DNA of 64,000 nucleotides from Flavobacteriales bacterium (GTDB lineage Bacteria; Bacteroidota; Bacteroidia; Flavobacteriales_D; Sanyastnellaceae): NCBI GenBank assembly GCA_947442505.1, contig CANEVR010000002.1, positions 1 to 64,000 of the forward strand, read 5' to 3'. Shown piece by piece: positions 45,095 to 53,626 of this stretch (position 1 is its first letter; each line of letters starts with the position of its first letter). The notes under the pieces were generated by a model. It saw only the letters and a program-made list of their open reading frames with translations, ran no database searches and was not told where the DNA came from. The position numbers and the translations under genes were made by a program.

Positions 45095-46077
45095 GGTGCT
45101 AATGGACTGCCTTCTGTAAAAATGACATAATCAATGGCCGTCTCAGAATAACCACTTGCGGGGTTGGCCAGGAAAAGCATGGATACCTGAAAAAGTTTAT
45201 TGGGCTCATGTATAGCATTTCCGTCAGGGGCACTCTCTACTCCATTGACCAATGATTTGATATCGTTGTATTTTAATGAAACCAAACGCCATCCATCCGG
45301 TCCGCCTTTGATTTCAATGGCGTACATATCTTCAGAACCCGCTGTGAATGAACCATCCTCATTGTCATCTTCCATAAAACGCAACAGCAATACACCATTG
45401 TCATACTCCGCTGGCTTTTTCATTAGCATGTTGAAATAAACATTGTTTGCATTTGAAGACAAGGGGTAATGACTCAAATCATAAGCAGATGCGGGAATAT
45501 CAATCATTCCAATCAACCAATCCCATGTTACAGTTCCTCCCATGCTATACGCACGCTGACCCTGAGGGATATCACCTGAATTCAATAAGCCGAAATTCAT
45601 GTTCTGACCAGATTGAATAAAGCTCTGCCAAGATGGATTTAATCCCATCTCGAAATCGGACAACAAGAATCCATTGTTGACTTTTGGTGCAACAATGTAA
45701 ACAGTATCTCTCAAAGTGTCGGGTTGATTTTCTACTGTCAATTCAACAGCACACCACTCTGATCGAAACATAGGAAAGAATGTTGTCTCCCCTTTCCAAT
45801 CAAAGGCCACCAAGGATCCAAATTCCTTTTGCTCTTTGTGCGCACCTGAGGTCAAACCTTTGATACCAATGGTCCAATCTACTCTTTTTGAAAAACCCGC
45901 GGTAAACAATACGCTTTCACCTGAGGCAAAATCTACCGAATCGCGGGAAGAATTCAATCCTTCTGTCAAGGCAAAAGGACCATATAAATCATTCAAATCT
46001 GGACCATCAAAATCAGGGTCCACTTTACATGCATTCCAAAAAGGAAGACACAACAACAATATCCAAAGTTTTTTCAT
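45091..46077 (-). CDS. Putative surface glycan-binding lipoprotein
   Basis: 328 residues. Signal MKKLWILLLCLPFWNAC with lipobox Cys17. An N-terminal Ig/PKD-like domain (about 35-130: SGESVLFTAGFSKRVDWTIGIKG, a pattern found in SusE/SGBP-like proteins) is followed by a C-terminal jelly-roll-like domain (about 145-328: GFLLSDFEMGLNPSWQSFIQSGQNMNFG, NNVYFNMLMKKP and the terminal AIDYVIFTEGSP). It has no catalytic motif. I infer a surface glycan-binding protein. It overlaps the downstream lipoprotein gene by 4 nt and is 3 nt after an outer-membrane protein gene. Confidence 0.72.
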   Translation of the reverse strand: MKKLWILLLCLPFWNACKVDPDFDGPDLNDLYGPFALTEGLNSSRDSVDFASGESVLFTAGFSKRVDWTIGIKGLTSGAHKEQKEFGSLVAFDWKGETTFFPMFRSEWCAVELTVENQPDTLRDTVYIVAPKVNNGFLLSDFEMGLNPSWQSFIQSGQNMNFGLLNSGDIPQGQRAYSMGGTVTWDWLIGMIDIPASAYDLSHYPLSSNANNVYFNMLMKKPAEYDNGVLLLRFMEDDNEDGSFTAGSEDMYAIEIKGGPDGWRLVSLKYNDIKSLVNGVESAPDGNAIHEPNKLFQVSMLFLANPASGYSETAIDYVIFTEGSPLAP

Positions 46078-46080
46078 GGC

Positions 46081-47796
46081 TTAAAAATTCATTACGTATA
46101 ACAAGGTCCATTGTTTCCATCTGTAATCTGTGGCTGAAACCAATTCATCCTGACGATGAAAACTATTCCACTGCGCACTCAAAAATGATTGTTTCGAAAA
46201 ATGATAAGTCATTCCCACATTCAACATCTGCTCACTTCCATCCTGAACATAAGGTTTAAAGTTGATGATCTCACCGTTAAAGTCCTTCACAGATTGTACT
46301 TCACTTCCCTTAAATTGAATGGATTGCCAACCCAGATTGGTAACCCATCTTTTGTTCCAATGCAAGTCCAAGGAGGAGGATAATACTTGATTGTTCCAAT
46401 CTACTTGAGGCAAAACTTCAGGTAATTCTCGTCGTGTATTGTCATTGCGGTATTGCAGTTGAATGGTGATATAAGTTTCCTCCGATTTCTCATCATGTGA
46501 AGACTCGTAACCCACGCGAACAGACTGTCGTTGGAAAGAGCGGGCCACCTGTGTACCTTCCCCTCTGGTCTCTTGGCCTTGGTAATACACCAATGAAACA
46601 TCAAAAGGATTATTCTGTTTTTTATAGTTCAATTTCACATCTACACCTTGGCGATTGGGTGTGGCAACACCATAAGGCGTGATGTTGTCATATTCCATTC
46701 TGAAATCCATGAGTGACGTTTGCAATTGCATATTGTACAAACTGCTTTCGCGCATCAAATCCAAACTGTTAAGTCCACGCAAAACTTGGTCATTTCCTAC
46801 ACGTTCAAAGGTTGATGGAATGCCACCAAAATTCAGACGTTTGGTTTGCGCTCCAGGGCTCCTGAAATTGGCATCCACTCGGTTCCATGATACATCCATG
46901 GACAAGCCTTCTTCCTCCATGGACCAAATACCATTGGCATGAACAAACTGTCCTCTCTTGTGCTCCAAAGCTCCTGGATTATCATGGTATTGATGCGACC
47001 ATCCCTTTTCAGCTTTTAATGACAGCTTTGATTTTCCAAAAACATTCTGGTATTGAACAGAACTGGTAACGACAGGAATGCGCAGCAAAGTAGTATTGTT
47101 GGACGTCCCTTTTAGATCGTACGTATTGGTGTACAAAACATCAGCACTCCATTGCTTGTTCACCATAAATTCAGCAGTGACGCCTGAAAACAATCGATCA
47201 GGTGTATTGGCAAAATCTGTGGAACGGATGCGTGACGTCATTGTCTTCAAAGACAACGACTCTATACCCTTGGAAAACAAAAATGAAACATCCGCAGCGG
47301 CTCCTTGTTGGCGCCAAGAGTGGTCGTTATTGTAAAAGTGGTCATAATTCAAAACACCCCACTGCTGTTGCAAACCAGAAGTCGCAAAAGGCATCAACTC
47401 TTGGTCGTTGTTCCAAAGGGTGTAGGGTGACATCTTATAGTTGAAATCGCCCAAGTGATACCTAACACGGTTGGCAATCAATCCTCGGACATACAACTGG
47501 CGAACATCAAAACTCACTCCGGAACCCCAAAATCCGCCATAGTCGTTGCGGACACGAACTTGCGCCAATATTTCCATTTGCTTATTGGCTTGCACCTTCA
47601 TGCCCAAATCAGCCAAAACATTTCCGCTATTCAACTTGGCTGCAGTAATAGTATCCTCCATTGAAGGCGCGTAGGAATCACTGTAAAACTGTGCACGCGC
47701 TGCCCCAAAGAAAGTGACCTTTTTTGGGGTGCTGGGTTGAGCCCAAACTTGGGTAATCCCTGCGCAACAAAAAATAAAAATCAAAAATTGTTTCAT
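46081..47796 (-). CDS. Outer-membrane beta-barrel-like protein (571 residues)
   Basis: 571 residues with a signal peptide (MKQFLIFIFCCAGITQVWAQ). The mature protein is nearly all alternating aromatic beta-strands: VTFFGAARAQFYSD, KQMEILAQVRVRND, VRYHLGDFNYKM, then about ten more pairs such as NWRQQG and WTLLYVMNF at the C-terminus ending in Phe, the outer-membrane assembly signature. No plug or TonB box. Together with its neighbour at 47798 it may form a channel or surface scaffold. It does not match SusC. I cannot assign a named family. Confidence 0.75.
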   Translation of the reverse strand: MKQFLIFIFCCAGITQVWAQPSTPKKVTFFGAARAQFYSDSYAPSMEDTITAAKLNSGNVLADLGMKVQANKQMEILAQVRVRNDYGGFWGSGVSFDVRQLYVRGLIANRVRYHLGDFNYKMSPYTLWNNDQELMPFATSGLQQQWGVLNYDHFYNNDHSWRQQGAAADVSFLFSKGIESLSLKTMTSRIRSTDFANTPDRLFSGVTAEFMVNKQWSADVLYTNTYDLKGTSNNTTLLRIPVVTSSVQYQNVFGKSKLSLKAEKGWSHQYHDNPGALEHKRGQFVHANGIWSMEEEGLSMDVSWNRVDANFRSPGAQTKRLNFGGIPSTFERVGNDQVLRGLNSLDLMRESSLYNMQLQTSLMDFRMEYDNITPYGVATPNRQGVDVKLNYKKQNNPFDVSLVYYQGQETRGEGTQVARSFQRQSVRVGYESSHDEKSEETYITIQLQYRNDNTRRELPEVLPQVDWNNQVLSSSLDLHWNKRWVTNLGWQSIQFKGSEVQSVKDFNGEIINFKPYVQDGSEQMLNVGMTYHFSKQSFLSAQWNSFHRQDELVSATDYRWKQWTLLYVMNF

Positions 47797-47797
47797 A

Positions 47798-49723
47798 TTA
47801 AAAAAATGATTTTAATTCAACCTGCCATTCATTTCCTTGTAAATCATCCAACGGGAAACTGGTATCCACGAAAGAGAACCAACGTCTGCGCAAATACAAC
47901 CTTGCATTGCGACCCAAGTCAATATCCGTTCCCAAGCCAAAGCTCTTTCCGTATTGATTCATTGGGCGTCGGGTATCTTCATTGATGTCGGTATTGTAAT
48001 TTCCAAGTGTTCTCTCATACCCCATATAAACATTCAACAGCATTCTACTGTTCAATCTCCAGTAACATTCTACTTCTGAACTGTACTGGCGGATGTATGC
48101 ATCTTCAGTCATCACAGGGATTGGAGAAAGTGCTTTCGATATGGTTCCAACTTGCATCAGGGCAAAGGCATAAAACTCCCTTTCAAAAAGGTAGTGACTG
48201 AATTTGGTTTGCAATTCTGCATTATTAAAATACTTGTCATAAATAACAATACCAGACGAATCATTGGATAAAGTCACGCTTTGGTAAGTATCTCTATAAA
48301 TATCAGAATATCGATTGTATGGACCAACATTGGCAGGGAAATTCCAACGCCACAGGCGAGAACGCACCAATTGATTTACAGGATGTCCAACTGTGAGCAA
48401 GTTGCTCGTTCGCTCCAATTCTTTTGAAACACCTAAACCACCTGAAAAACGCCAATGGGGAATCTCATATTGAAAATTCAAATTGGCTCCTTGTCGGTTG
48501 TTCGTAAACTGACCCAAGCGCGTCAGAGATGAACCAATGGGCTGCAAAACGCCTGAACTACCAATACTTCCCGCAGGAATATCATTCACGCTGTACTCCA
48601 CCGTTGACGTATTCCAATACAATGCCGCATTGTTTACCACCTTGGGACTCACACGGTAATAAGTTGCTTCAAAAGACAAACCCTTTATCCACTGGGGAGT
48701 GGAATATTTAAATTGAGCCAACTCTCCAAATCCGCGGTCATGGCGCGGCGAATAATACCTACCCGCACCCCATTCACCTTTTAACATGTGTCCATTTTTC
48801 TTCCACAAAAACTCTTGCGTGATCACATTGTTTCCAAAAGCAGTTTGCGCCAAGCTATCTGTATAGTTAACAGCGTTAATGGTATTCAGCGCAAGGAAAC
48901 CCCATGCGTAATCCTTCTTCAGCTTACCGCCGTAAGAGAAATTAGGAGTACGGCTAAACCCGCCATTCATCTCTGTCTTTCCTACCATGATCATCGTTTG
49001 CATTGAATTGGGCAATTGACCATCAATCACTACACCTTGAAACGCTCTGTTTCCCCACCTATTGTCCTGATCAATGGAGCCTTGCTGAAAATATTGATCA
49101 TACCGATGCACAATGTCTTTTCCAATGGGATCCCATGGATTTCTTTCAAACAACATGAACCGGTTGTATCCGCGGAAAGATGACATGGTCAAGTCAGAAA
49201 TGGCCACCCATTGAATACCGCCAATTCGGGTATTCCAACTTCCCCATTTGGTTTTGAAACTTCCGTAAAGCGTCATGCCCAACATTGTCCCGAGATTACC
49301 GCCCAATGCACCACTCTGCAGGGGGTATTGAATATCCGGACGCAAAGAGTCTGGAACCTGACGACCATAAAATGGCGCTTGATTGCCATTTAAAAATTGA
49401 AACATTCGGATGTCCATTCCCCAGGAAGAGCCATCGCGCAAATTGCCTGAGATATTCAACAATAGATTGGGCAATTGAGCATCATCACCGATAAAAAAAT
49501 TAGCGGGCAAGGTGACGTTTCCAACAGCTGTGCTGAGCGGATAAGGCTGTGGATAGCGGGTATAAGTAGCAAAGAACCGATAGAACCCATTCACCTGAAG
49601 TCCTTTGAAAGCCTTGGGTTCTGTTTTGGGCATCAATCCAGCATAGTCAGAGATAGAATCCGATTGAGCCCTAGTTGAATGGAAATACAATCCCAAAAAC
49701 AAGAACATTATCCAACGTGCCAT
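47798..49723 (-). CDS. Outer-membrane beta-barrel-like protein (641 residues)
   Basis: 641 residues from ATG 49723 (MARWIMFLFLGLYFHSTRAQ), chosen because it gives a clean signal peptide and starts 4 nt after the previous stop; the frame is open to 49750. Mature part: KGLQVNGFYRFFATYTRYPQPYP, then repeated amphipathic strands (WNTRIGGIQWVAISDLT, GEWGAGRYYSPRHDRG, ANLNFQYEIPHWRFSGGLGV) and a C-terminal Phe (EWQVELKSFF). Barrel-like without a plug. It is adjacent (1 nt) to the 571-residue protein gene and of similar style; the two probably act together. Function unknown. Confidence 0.75.
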   Translation of the reverse strand: MARWIMFLFLGLYFHSTRAQSDSISDYAGLMPKTEPKAFKGLQVNGFYRFFATYTRYPQPYPLSTAVGNVTLPANFFIGDDAQLPNLLLNISGNLRDGSSWGMDIRMFQFLNGNQAPFYGRQVPDSLRPDIQYPLQSGALGGNLGTMLGMTLYGSFKTKWGSWNTRIGGIQWVAISDLTMSSFRGYNRFMLFERNPWDPIGKDIVHRYDQYFQQGSIDQDNRWGNRAFQGVVIDGQLPNSMQTMIMVGKTEMNGGFSRTPNFSYGGKLKKDYAWGFLALNTINAVNYTDSLAQTAFGNNVITQEFLWKKNGHMLKGEWGAGRYYSPRHDRGFGELAQFKYSTPQWIKGLSFEATYYRVSPKVVNNAALYWNTSTVEYSVNDIPAGSIGSSGVLQPIGSSLTRLGQFTNNRQGANLNFQYEIPHWRFSGGLGVSKELERTSNLLTVGHPVNQLVRSRLWRWNFPANVGPYNRYSDIYRDTYQSVTLSNDSSGIVIYDKYFNNAELQTKFSHYLFEREFYAFALMQVGTISKALSPIPVMTEDAYIRQYSSEVECYWRLNSRMLLNVYMGYERTLGNYNTDINEDTRRPMNQYGKSFGLGTDIDLGRNARLYLRRRWFSFVDTSFPLDDLQGNEWQVELKSFF

Positions 49724-49727
49724 CACC

Positions 49728-51086
49728 TTAGTCATTTTTCCAATTGTCATCTGAATACTGTTTAATGTCCATCCAATGCGCAGGTTTCATGTCGCTCGTT
49801 CTCTCCCTCACCAAAACAGGCAAGTTGGCATAGGCGTAATGATTGTGGTTGTCCCAAACTTCAACAAAAATTCGGTAAGACCCAACTGTCATCGGAGCTC
49901 TAAAACTGGCTCTGAAATTTTTGCGCGACTTCCAAACGCCAGTTACTGCCAATGGAGCTGTCTCTGCATCACCGCCAGCCTTGATGTCCTGACTCTCTGG
50001 AACCCATCGCCAAATTACCTGGCAATTATCATTCTCAGGGTCAATCCAATCCAAGTATGCCTCACCCCTATCGCCCGCAAAAATCATTGCATAGGGGGTT
50101 GATGATTGATCTTGAAGATGAAGCGACTTGAGAACAGGGGCCAAATTGATGGGCTTAGTTCCTGACCATTGTTCATGCAGCGCATCCACCGCAGGAGACT
50201 TGCGACCGTCAATGGAAAAAACACCATACCAAGTACTGGTGGTTTCTTGCTTCTGACCCCACAGAAAGACAAAAGAACCCATGCACTGCTGAGGATCTCC
50301 CAATATCTCGTTCTTGTAGCGGCTCTCGTATGAAATACGTTTCTCTTCACTGGTTTGTTCCAAAGGTACATTCCAAGATGTCTTGGCTACTTCCCAATGT
50401 CCATTGGGGCCCCACTCCGTGATGAGGTATGGTCCAGTCCATCCGAAACTCTTTAAATTCTTGCGAACCCCTGCCAAATCACCATAGGTATTGATCCCAT
50501 AAATGTCAATGGAGGGCGCATCCCTTTTGATGAATTTCACTTCTTCAGGATCCAATCCTGCGGTGACCGTGCAAGTAGGATGGTGAGGGTCCAATTCATG
50601 AATCATCTTTGCCACATCTTCCACAGCCTTCCAGACATTGGTGTTTTTGTAAAATAAGTCAACTTCATTTCCAACACCCCAAAGCAACAATGCAGGGTGG
50701 TCTTTGATTTCCAATACAACCTTTCTAAAAGACTCCAATTGCGCTTTGACCTTGGCTGCATTGTCATAATCAAACCCGTGACGTTCATGCTGCATCCACA
50801 TCCCCATCATCACCTTCAAACCCAATGCTTGAGCCTGGTCCAAATATTCCTTGGCGTTGTCTGTGCTCCATGTTCTAACTGCATTACCTCCGGCAGCAAC
50901 AACTTCGTCCCAGTGCGCTGTTCCTCCAGCTCCTTTGACATAGAAAGGCTGACCATCGACATACAATCTATAATACCCTTGCTCATTGGTTCTTACTTCC
51001 ACATGTGCGGGCTGAGCAAAGACATCCAAACAGATGACACTCAGAACAAAAATCAAAAGGAGTTGTTGTATTTTAATCAATGGCAT
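49728..51086 (-). CDS. GH2-type TIM-barrel glycoside hydrolase
   Basis: 452 residues from ATG 51086; a TTG at 51101 is the upstream alternative. Signal peptide ends LDVFAQ. TIM barrel (about 55-305, GH2 catalytic-domain-like): AHWDEVVAAGGNAVRTWS, WGVGNEVDLF, DIYGINTYGD and LITEWGPNG. The acid/base (Glu of GNE) and nucleophile (Glu of TEW) are both present, 83 residues apart. The C-terminal third (FRASFRAPMTVGSYRIFVEVWDNHNHYAYANLPVLV) is an Ig-like domain. Substrate cannot be assigned; a beta-glucan product is likely from context. First gene of the operon, divergent from the T9SS gene at 51181. Confidence 0.85.
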   Translation of the reverse strand: MPLIKIQQLLLIFVLSVICLDVFAQPAHVEVRTNEQGYYRLYVDGQPFYVKGAGGTAHWDEVVAAGGNAVRTWSTDNAKEYLDQAQALGLKVMMGMWMQHERHGFDYDNAAKVKAQLESFRKVVLEIKDHPALLLWGVGNEVDLFYKNTNVWKAVEDVAKMIHELDPHHPTCTVTAGLDPEEVKFIKRDAPSIDIYGINTYGDLAGVRKNLKSFGWTGPYLITEWGPNGHWEVAKTSWNVPLEQTSEEKRISYESRYKNEILGDPQQCMGSFVFLWGQKQETTSTWYGVFSIDGRKSPAVDALHEQWSGTKPINLAPVLKSLHLQDQSSTPYAMIFAGDRGEAYLDWIDPENDNCQVIWRWVPESQDIKAGGDAETAPLAVTGVWKSRKNFRASFRAPMTVGSYRIFVEVWDNHNHYAYANLPVLVRERTSDMKPAHWMDIKQYSDDNWKND

Positions 51087-51125
51087 GTCGCTAATAAACA
51101 AAGAATTTTCGAAAACTAAAAAAAT

Positions 51126-51159
51126 ACTTTTTGTAAAAGTGACAATTACTCTAAATTAG
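51126..51159 (+). promoter_or_regulatory. Shared-type promoter/operator B
   Basis: ACTTTTTGT (-33 TTTTTG at 51128-51133), palindrome TTGT-N7-ACAA (51131-51145), -7 TAAATTAG (51152-51159), 18 nt between boxes, leader 21 nt to ATG 51181. It lies between this gene and the divergent operon start at 51086, so a regulator bound here could control both. Confidence 0.75.
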
Positions 51160-51180
51160 CAAAAATCAAAAGCGCTGTTT

Positions 51181-52500
51181 ATGAAAAAAACAATTAGTTT
51201 ATTTGCTGCTATTTTAATGACCCTTTCCTTGTGGTCACAAACATACAATGTGACTTTTAACGTGGACATGAACCAACAAACAGGTTTCACAATACCTGAG
51301 GTCAATGGTGCTTTCAACAATTGGTGTGGCGCTTGTGCGCCTATGAGTGACCCTGAGGGTGATGGCATTTGGACATTAACCATTCCTTTGGCTGCCGGTT
51401 CCTATGAATACAAATATTCTGCAGACAACTGGGGAAGCCAAGAGACATTGCTCGCAGGTTCTCCTTGCACAGTAACCAATTTTGGATTTACGAACCGCAC
51501 ATTGGTTGTTTCAGCTGATGCTGATTTGCCTGTGGTCTGTTGGGGAGCTTGCACTGATTGTGGCAGTGCGCCCAACATTGTGGACATTACCTTTCAGTTG
51601 GACATGAATGGTCAATCAGGATTTACAACACCTGAGGTCAATGGAACGTTCAACGGATGGTGTGGAAGTTGCAATCCAATGACGGATGCAGACGGAGACA
51701 ATGTTTGGACCACCACCATCACCTTGCCCGCTGGTGATTATCAATACAAATATTCTTACGACAATTGGACTGGACAAGAAGCTTTGGTTGCTGGTTCTAG
51801 CTGTACTTTCACAGATGGGGCTTTCACCAATCGTATCATCACTGCCAATAATGACGTTACTATAGACACTGTTTGTTGGGGAAGTTGTGAAGCTTGCGGG
51901 CAAAGTTCAGGCCCATACAATGTGACCTTTAATTTGGACATGTCTCAAGTTGGATTTGGGTTCACTGCGCCAGAAGTAAATGGAGCATTCAACAATTGGT
52001 GTGGGAATTGCGCTGCATTGACTGATCCAGAAGGTGACAATATTTGGACCATCACCATTCCATTGGCAGCTGGCAGTCATCAATATAAATTCTCTTATGA
52101 CAACTGGGCTGGACAAGAAGAATTTTTGGCTGGAGCTCCATGCACCTTTACAGAAAATGGCTTTACCAATCGTTTGATTGATGTAACGGACAATGTCGTA
52201 TTGAATGCTGTTTGTTGGGGAAGTTGCGAAGCATGTGTGGTTTCGGTTGAAGAAACATTGAACTCCACTGCAGGTATCTATCCAAACCCAGCAACTGATC
52301 AAACCACATTGCGTTGGAATGGAGTTCAGGACAACCTTAAAATTTACAATGCACAAGGACAATTGGTCATGAACAAAAAATTGACTTTTAATACACAACA
52401 ATTGACATTGGAAACTGCTGATTGGTCAAAGGGAGTTTACACCATAGTCATGATGAACAGCAATGGCGTAAGCAAGACATTGCAGTTGATCGTGCGATAA
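51181..52500 (+). CDS. T9SS-secreted protein with three cysteine-rich glucan-binding-like modules
   Basis: 439 residues. Signal peptide (about 1-20, ending LWSQ), three modules (about 21-125, 130-240, 245-355) of the same kind as in the 1520-residue protein, each with VDM/LDM, EVNGxFNxWCGxC, EYKYSADNW or similar, CTxTxxxFTNR and VCWGxCxxC, and a T9SS type A sorting domain (AGIYPNPATDQTTLRW to the end). No catalytic domain, so a surface or secreted binding protein. The promoter is of the shared type; a terminator follows. The divergent neighbour is the glycoside hydrolase operon. Confidence 0.92.
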   Translation: MKKTISLFAAILMTLSLWSQTYNVTFNVDMNQQTGFTIPEVNGAFNNWCGACAPMSDPEGDGIWTLTIPLAAGSYEYKYSADNWGSQETLLAGSPCTVTNFGFTNRTLVVSADADLPVVCWGACTDCGSAPNIVDITFQLDMNGQSGFTTPEVNGTFNGWCGSCNPMTDADGDNVWTTTITLPAGDYQYKYSYDNWTGQEALVAGSSCTFTDGAFTNRIITANNDVTIDTVCWGSCEACGQSSGPYNVTFNLDMSQVGFGFTAPEVNGAFNNWCGNCAALTDPEGDNIWTITIPLAAGSHQYKFSYDNWAGQEEFLAGAPCTFTENGFTNRLIDVTDNVVLNAVCWGSCEACVVSVEETLNSTAGIYPNPATDQTTLRWNGVQDNLKIYNAQGQLVMNKKLTFNTQQLTLETADWSKGVYTIVMMNSNGVSKTLQLIVR

Positions 52501-52523
52501 AAAGCTACTCAAAATTCTTGAAC

Positions 52524-52552
52524 AAAAAAGTGCGCAAAGTGCGCACTTTTTT
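52524..52552 (+). terminator. Intrinsic terminator after the three-module T9SS gene
   Basis: AAAAAAGTGCGCA (52524-52536) and TGCGCACTTTTTT (52540-52552) pair over 13 bases with a 3-nt loop. Symmetric A/T flanks make it bidirectional. Confidence 0.92.
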
Positions 52553-52590
52553 GTTTTAAGGACACAACTATCTATTTATCAAAAGGTGTC

Positions 52591-52654
52591 GCTCCTCCGG
52601 AGCTGAAAGCCCTTGTATAAAAATAAAACTATTAAGATGCCGCTCCTCCGGAGC
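52591..52654. repeat. Pair of GCTCCTCCGGAGC hairpin repeats
   Basis: The 13-mer GCTCCTCCGGAGC (stem GCTCC/GGAGC) occurs at 52591-52603 and again at 52642-52654, in direct orientation, preceded by GGTGTC and GATGCC. They resemble extragenic REP-like elements. The rest of 52553-52814 shows no gene. Confidence 0.65.
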
Positions 52655-52760
52655 TTTACAATGCTATGAAATTAAAAGACAAACAACTTTAGAAAGAATG
52701 AACCTAACTCGCAATCCATAACTTATCACCTCATACCTTCACCCCCTTATTCCTTCTTCA

Positions 52761-52816
52761 CCTCATCCCTTCATCCCTTCATCCCTTCACCCCTCATCCC
52801 TTTCATCCCTTTCATC
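52761..52816. repeat. CATCCCTT tandem tract
   Basis: Octamer CATCCCTT repeats with period 8 at 52764, 52772 and 52780, then degenerate units with 6-9 base spacing. The tract ends within two bases of the Nudix regulator stop at 52815, as a purine-rich GAAGGGAT tract downstream of that gene. A related tract lies at 23070-23115. Confidence 0.75.
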
Positions 52817-53564
52817 AAAACTCAAAAACAAAGCCCTTTTCCTTGTAGGCCTTGAAAATTTTTGGATCAAACTTATATAGGGCGGATGGCCGGTGGCGGA
52901 CGTTGGTTTGCGCTTCATCCAATTGCTTGAGGAATTTAACACCGTTGATCTTCTTCCTAAAATTACCTTTGTCAAATTCTCGCTGAAGAATGGTTTCAAA
53001 CATCTCTTGAAATTGTGTTAAGGTAAATTTCTTGGGAAGAACCTTTGTCCAAATGGGTTCTGAGATGATGATTTCCTTCAAGGCTTTATGGCAATCCTGC
53101 AAAATTTGTTTGTGGTCAAAAGCCAATTTGGGGATACGCTTGATGCTGTGCCACTTGGCATCCTTGGCCCAATTAGATGCCAATGGTGCGATGTCTTGCA
53201 CCTCTACCAAGGCCAAATAAGCAACAGTAATAACACGACCCAGCGGATGGCGATCGACTTTACCGAAAGCATGAACTTGACGCATCGGTATTTCGTGAAG
53301 GGTGGTCAAGTCGTTCAGCACACGAGCTGCAGCTGCATCCAGGTCTTCGTAGGGATAAACCAAATCACCCGGCAATGCCCAATAGTCTTCATAGGGATCG
53401 GTACCTCGTTGAATCAACAAAACTTTCAGTTCTTTTTCATGATAGCCAAAAATGACACAATCCACAGAGAAGGCAGATTTGAAGAACGCATCAATGGGAA
53501 TTGAATAAATATCGTCCTTTTCTACGCTGGTTTTAGAGAGGTCAAGTGAATTTCTTGAAGCCAT
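52815..53564 (-). CDS. NrtR/AraR-like Nudix-domain transcriptional regulator
   Basis: 249 residues. The N-terminal half (about 30-165) is a Nudix fold: SVDCVIFGYHEKELKVLLIQRG and WALPGDLVYPYEDLDAAAARVLNDLT. The Nudix box is degenerate (the REUxEE core reads RVLNDL), so hydrolysis is unlikely. The C-terminal half (about 170-245) has the winged-helix pattern of NrtR-type regulators (FTLTQFQEMFETIL, NFRKKINGVKFL). In Bacteroides the arabinose regulator AraR has this architecture, with a sugar effector. Here it is divergent from the 956-residue T9SS gene, whose promoter C begins 2 nt from its ATG, so it probably controls the glucan genes. Effector unknown. Confidence 0.88.
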   Translation of the reverse strand: MASRNSLDLSKTSVEKDDIYSIPIDAFFKSAFSVDCVIFGYHEKELKVLLIQRGTDPYEDYWALPGDLVYPYEDLDAAAARVLNDLTTLHEIPMRQVHAFGKVDRHPLGRVITVAYLALVEVQDIAPLASNWAKDAKWHSIKRIPKLAFDHKQILQDCHKALKEIIISEPIWTKVLPKKFTLTQFQEMFETILQREFDKGNFRKKINGVKFLKQLDEAQTNVRHRPSALYKFDPKIFKAYKEKGFVFEF

Positions 53565-53565
53565 T

Positions 53566-53599
53566 ACTTTTTGTATTAATTACAATTAGTGTATATTCG
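53566..53599 (+). promoter_or_regulatory. Shared-type promoter/operator C
   Basis: ACTTTTTGT (-33 TTTTTG at 53568-53573), palindrome TTGT-ATTAATT-ACAA (53571-53585; extended here to TTGTA/TACAA), -7 TATATTCG (53592-53599), 18 nt between boxes, leader 27 nt. It abuts the Nudix regulator start on the other strand, consistent with autoregulation. Confidence 0.78.
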
Positions 53600-53626
53600 T
53601 GGCTAAGCTAAATCAAATTTCTGAAA

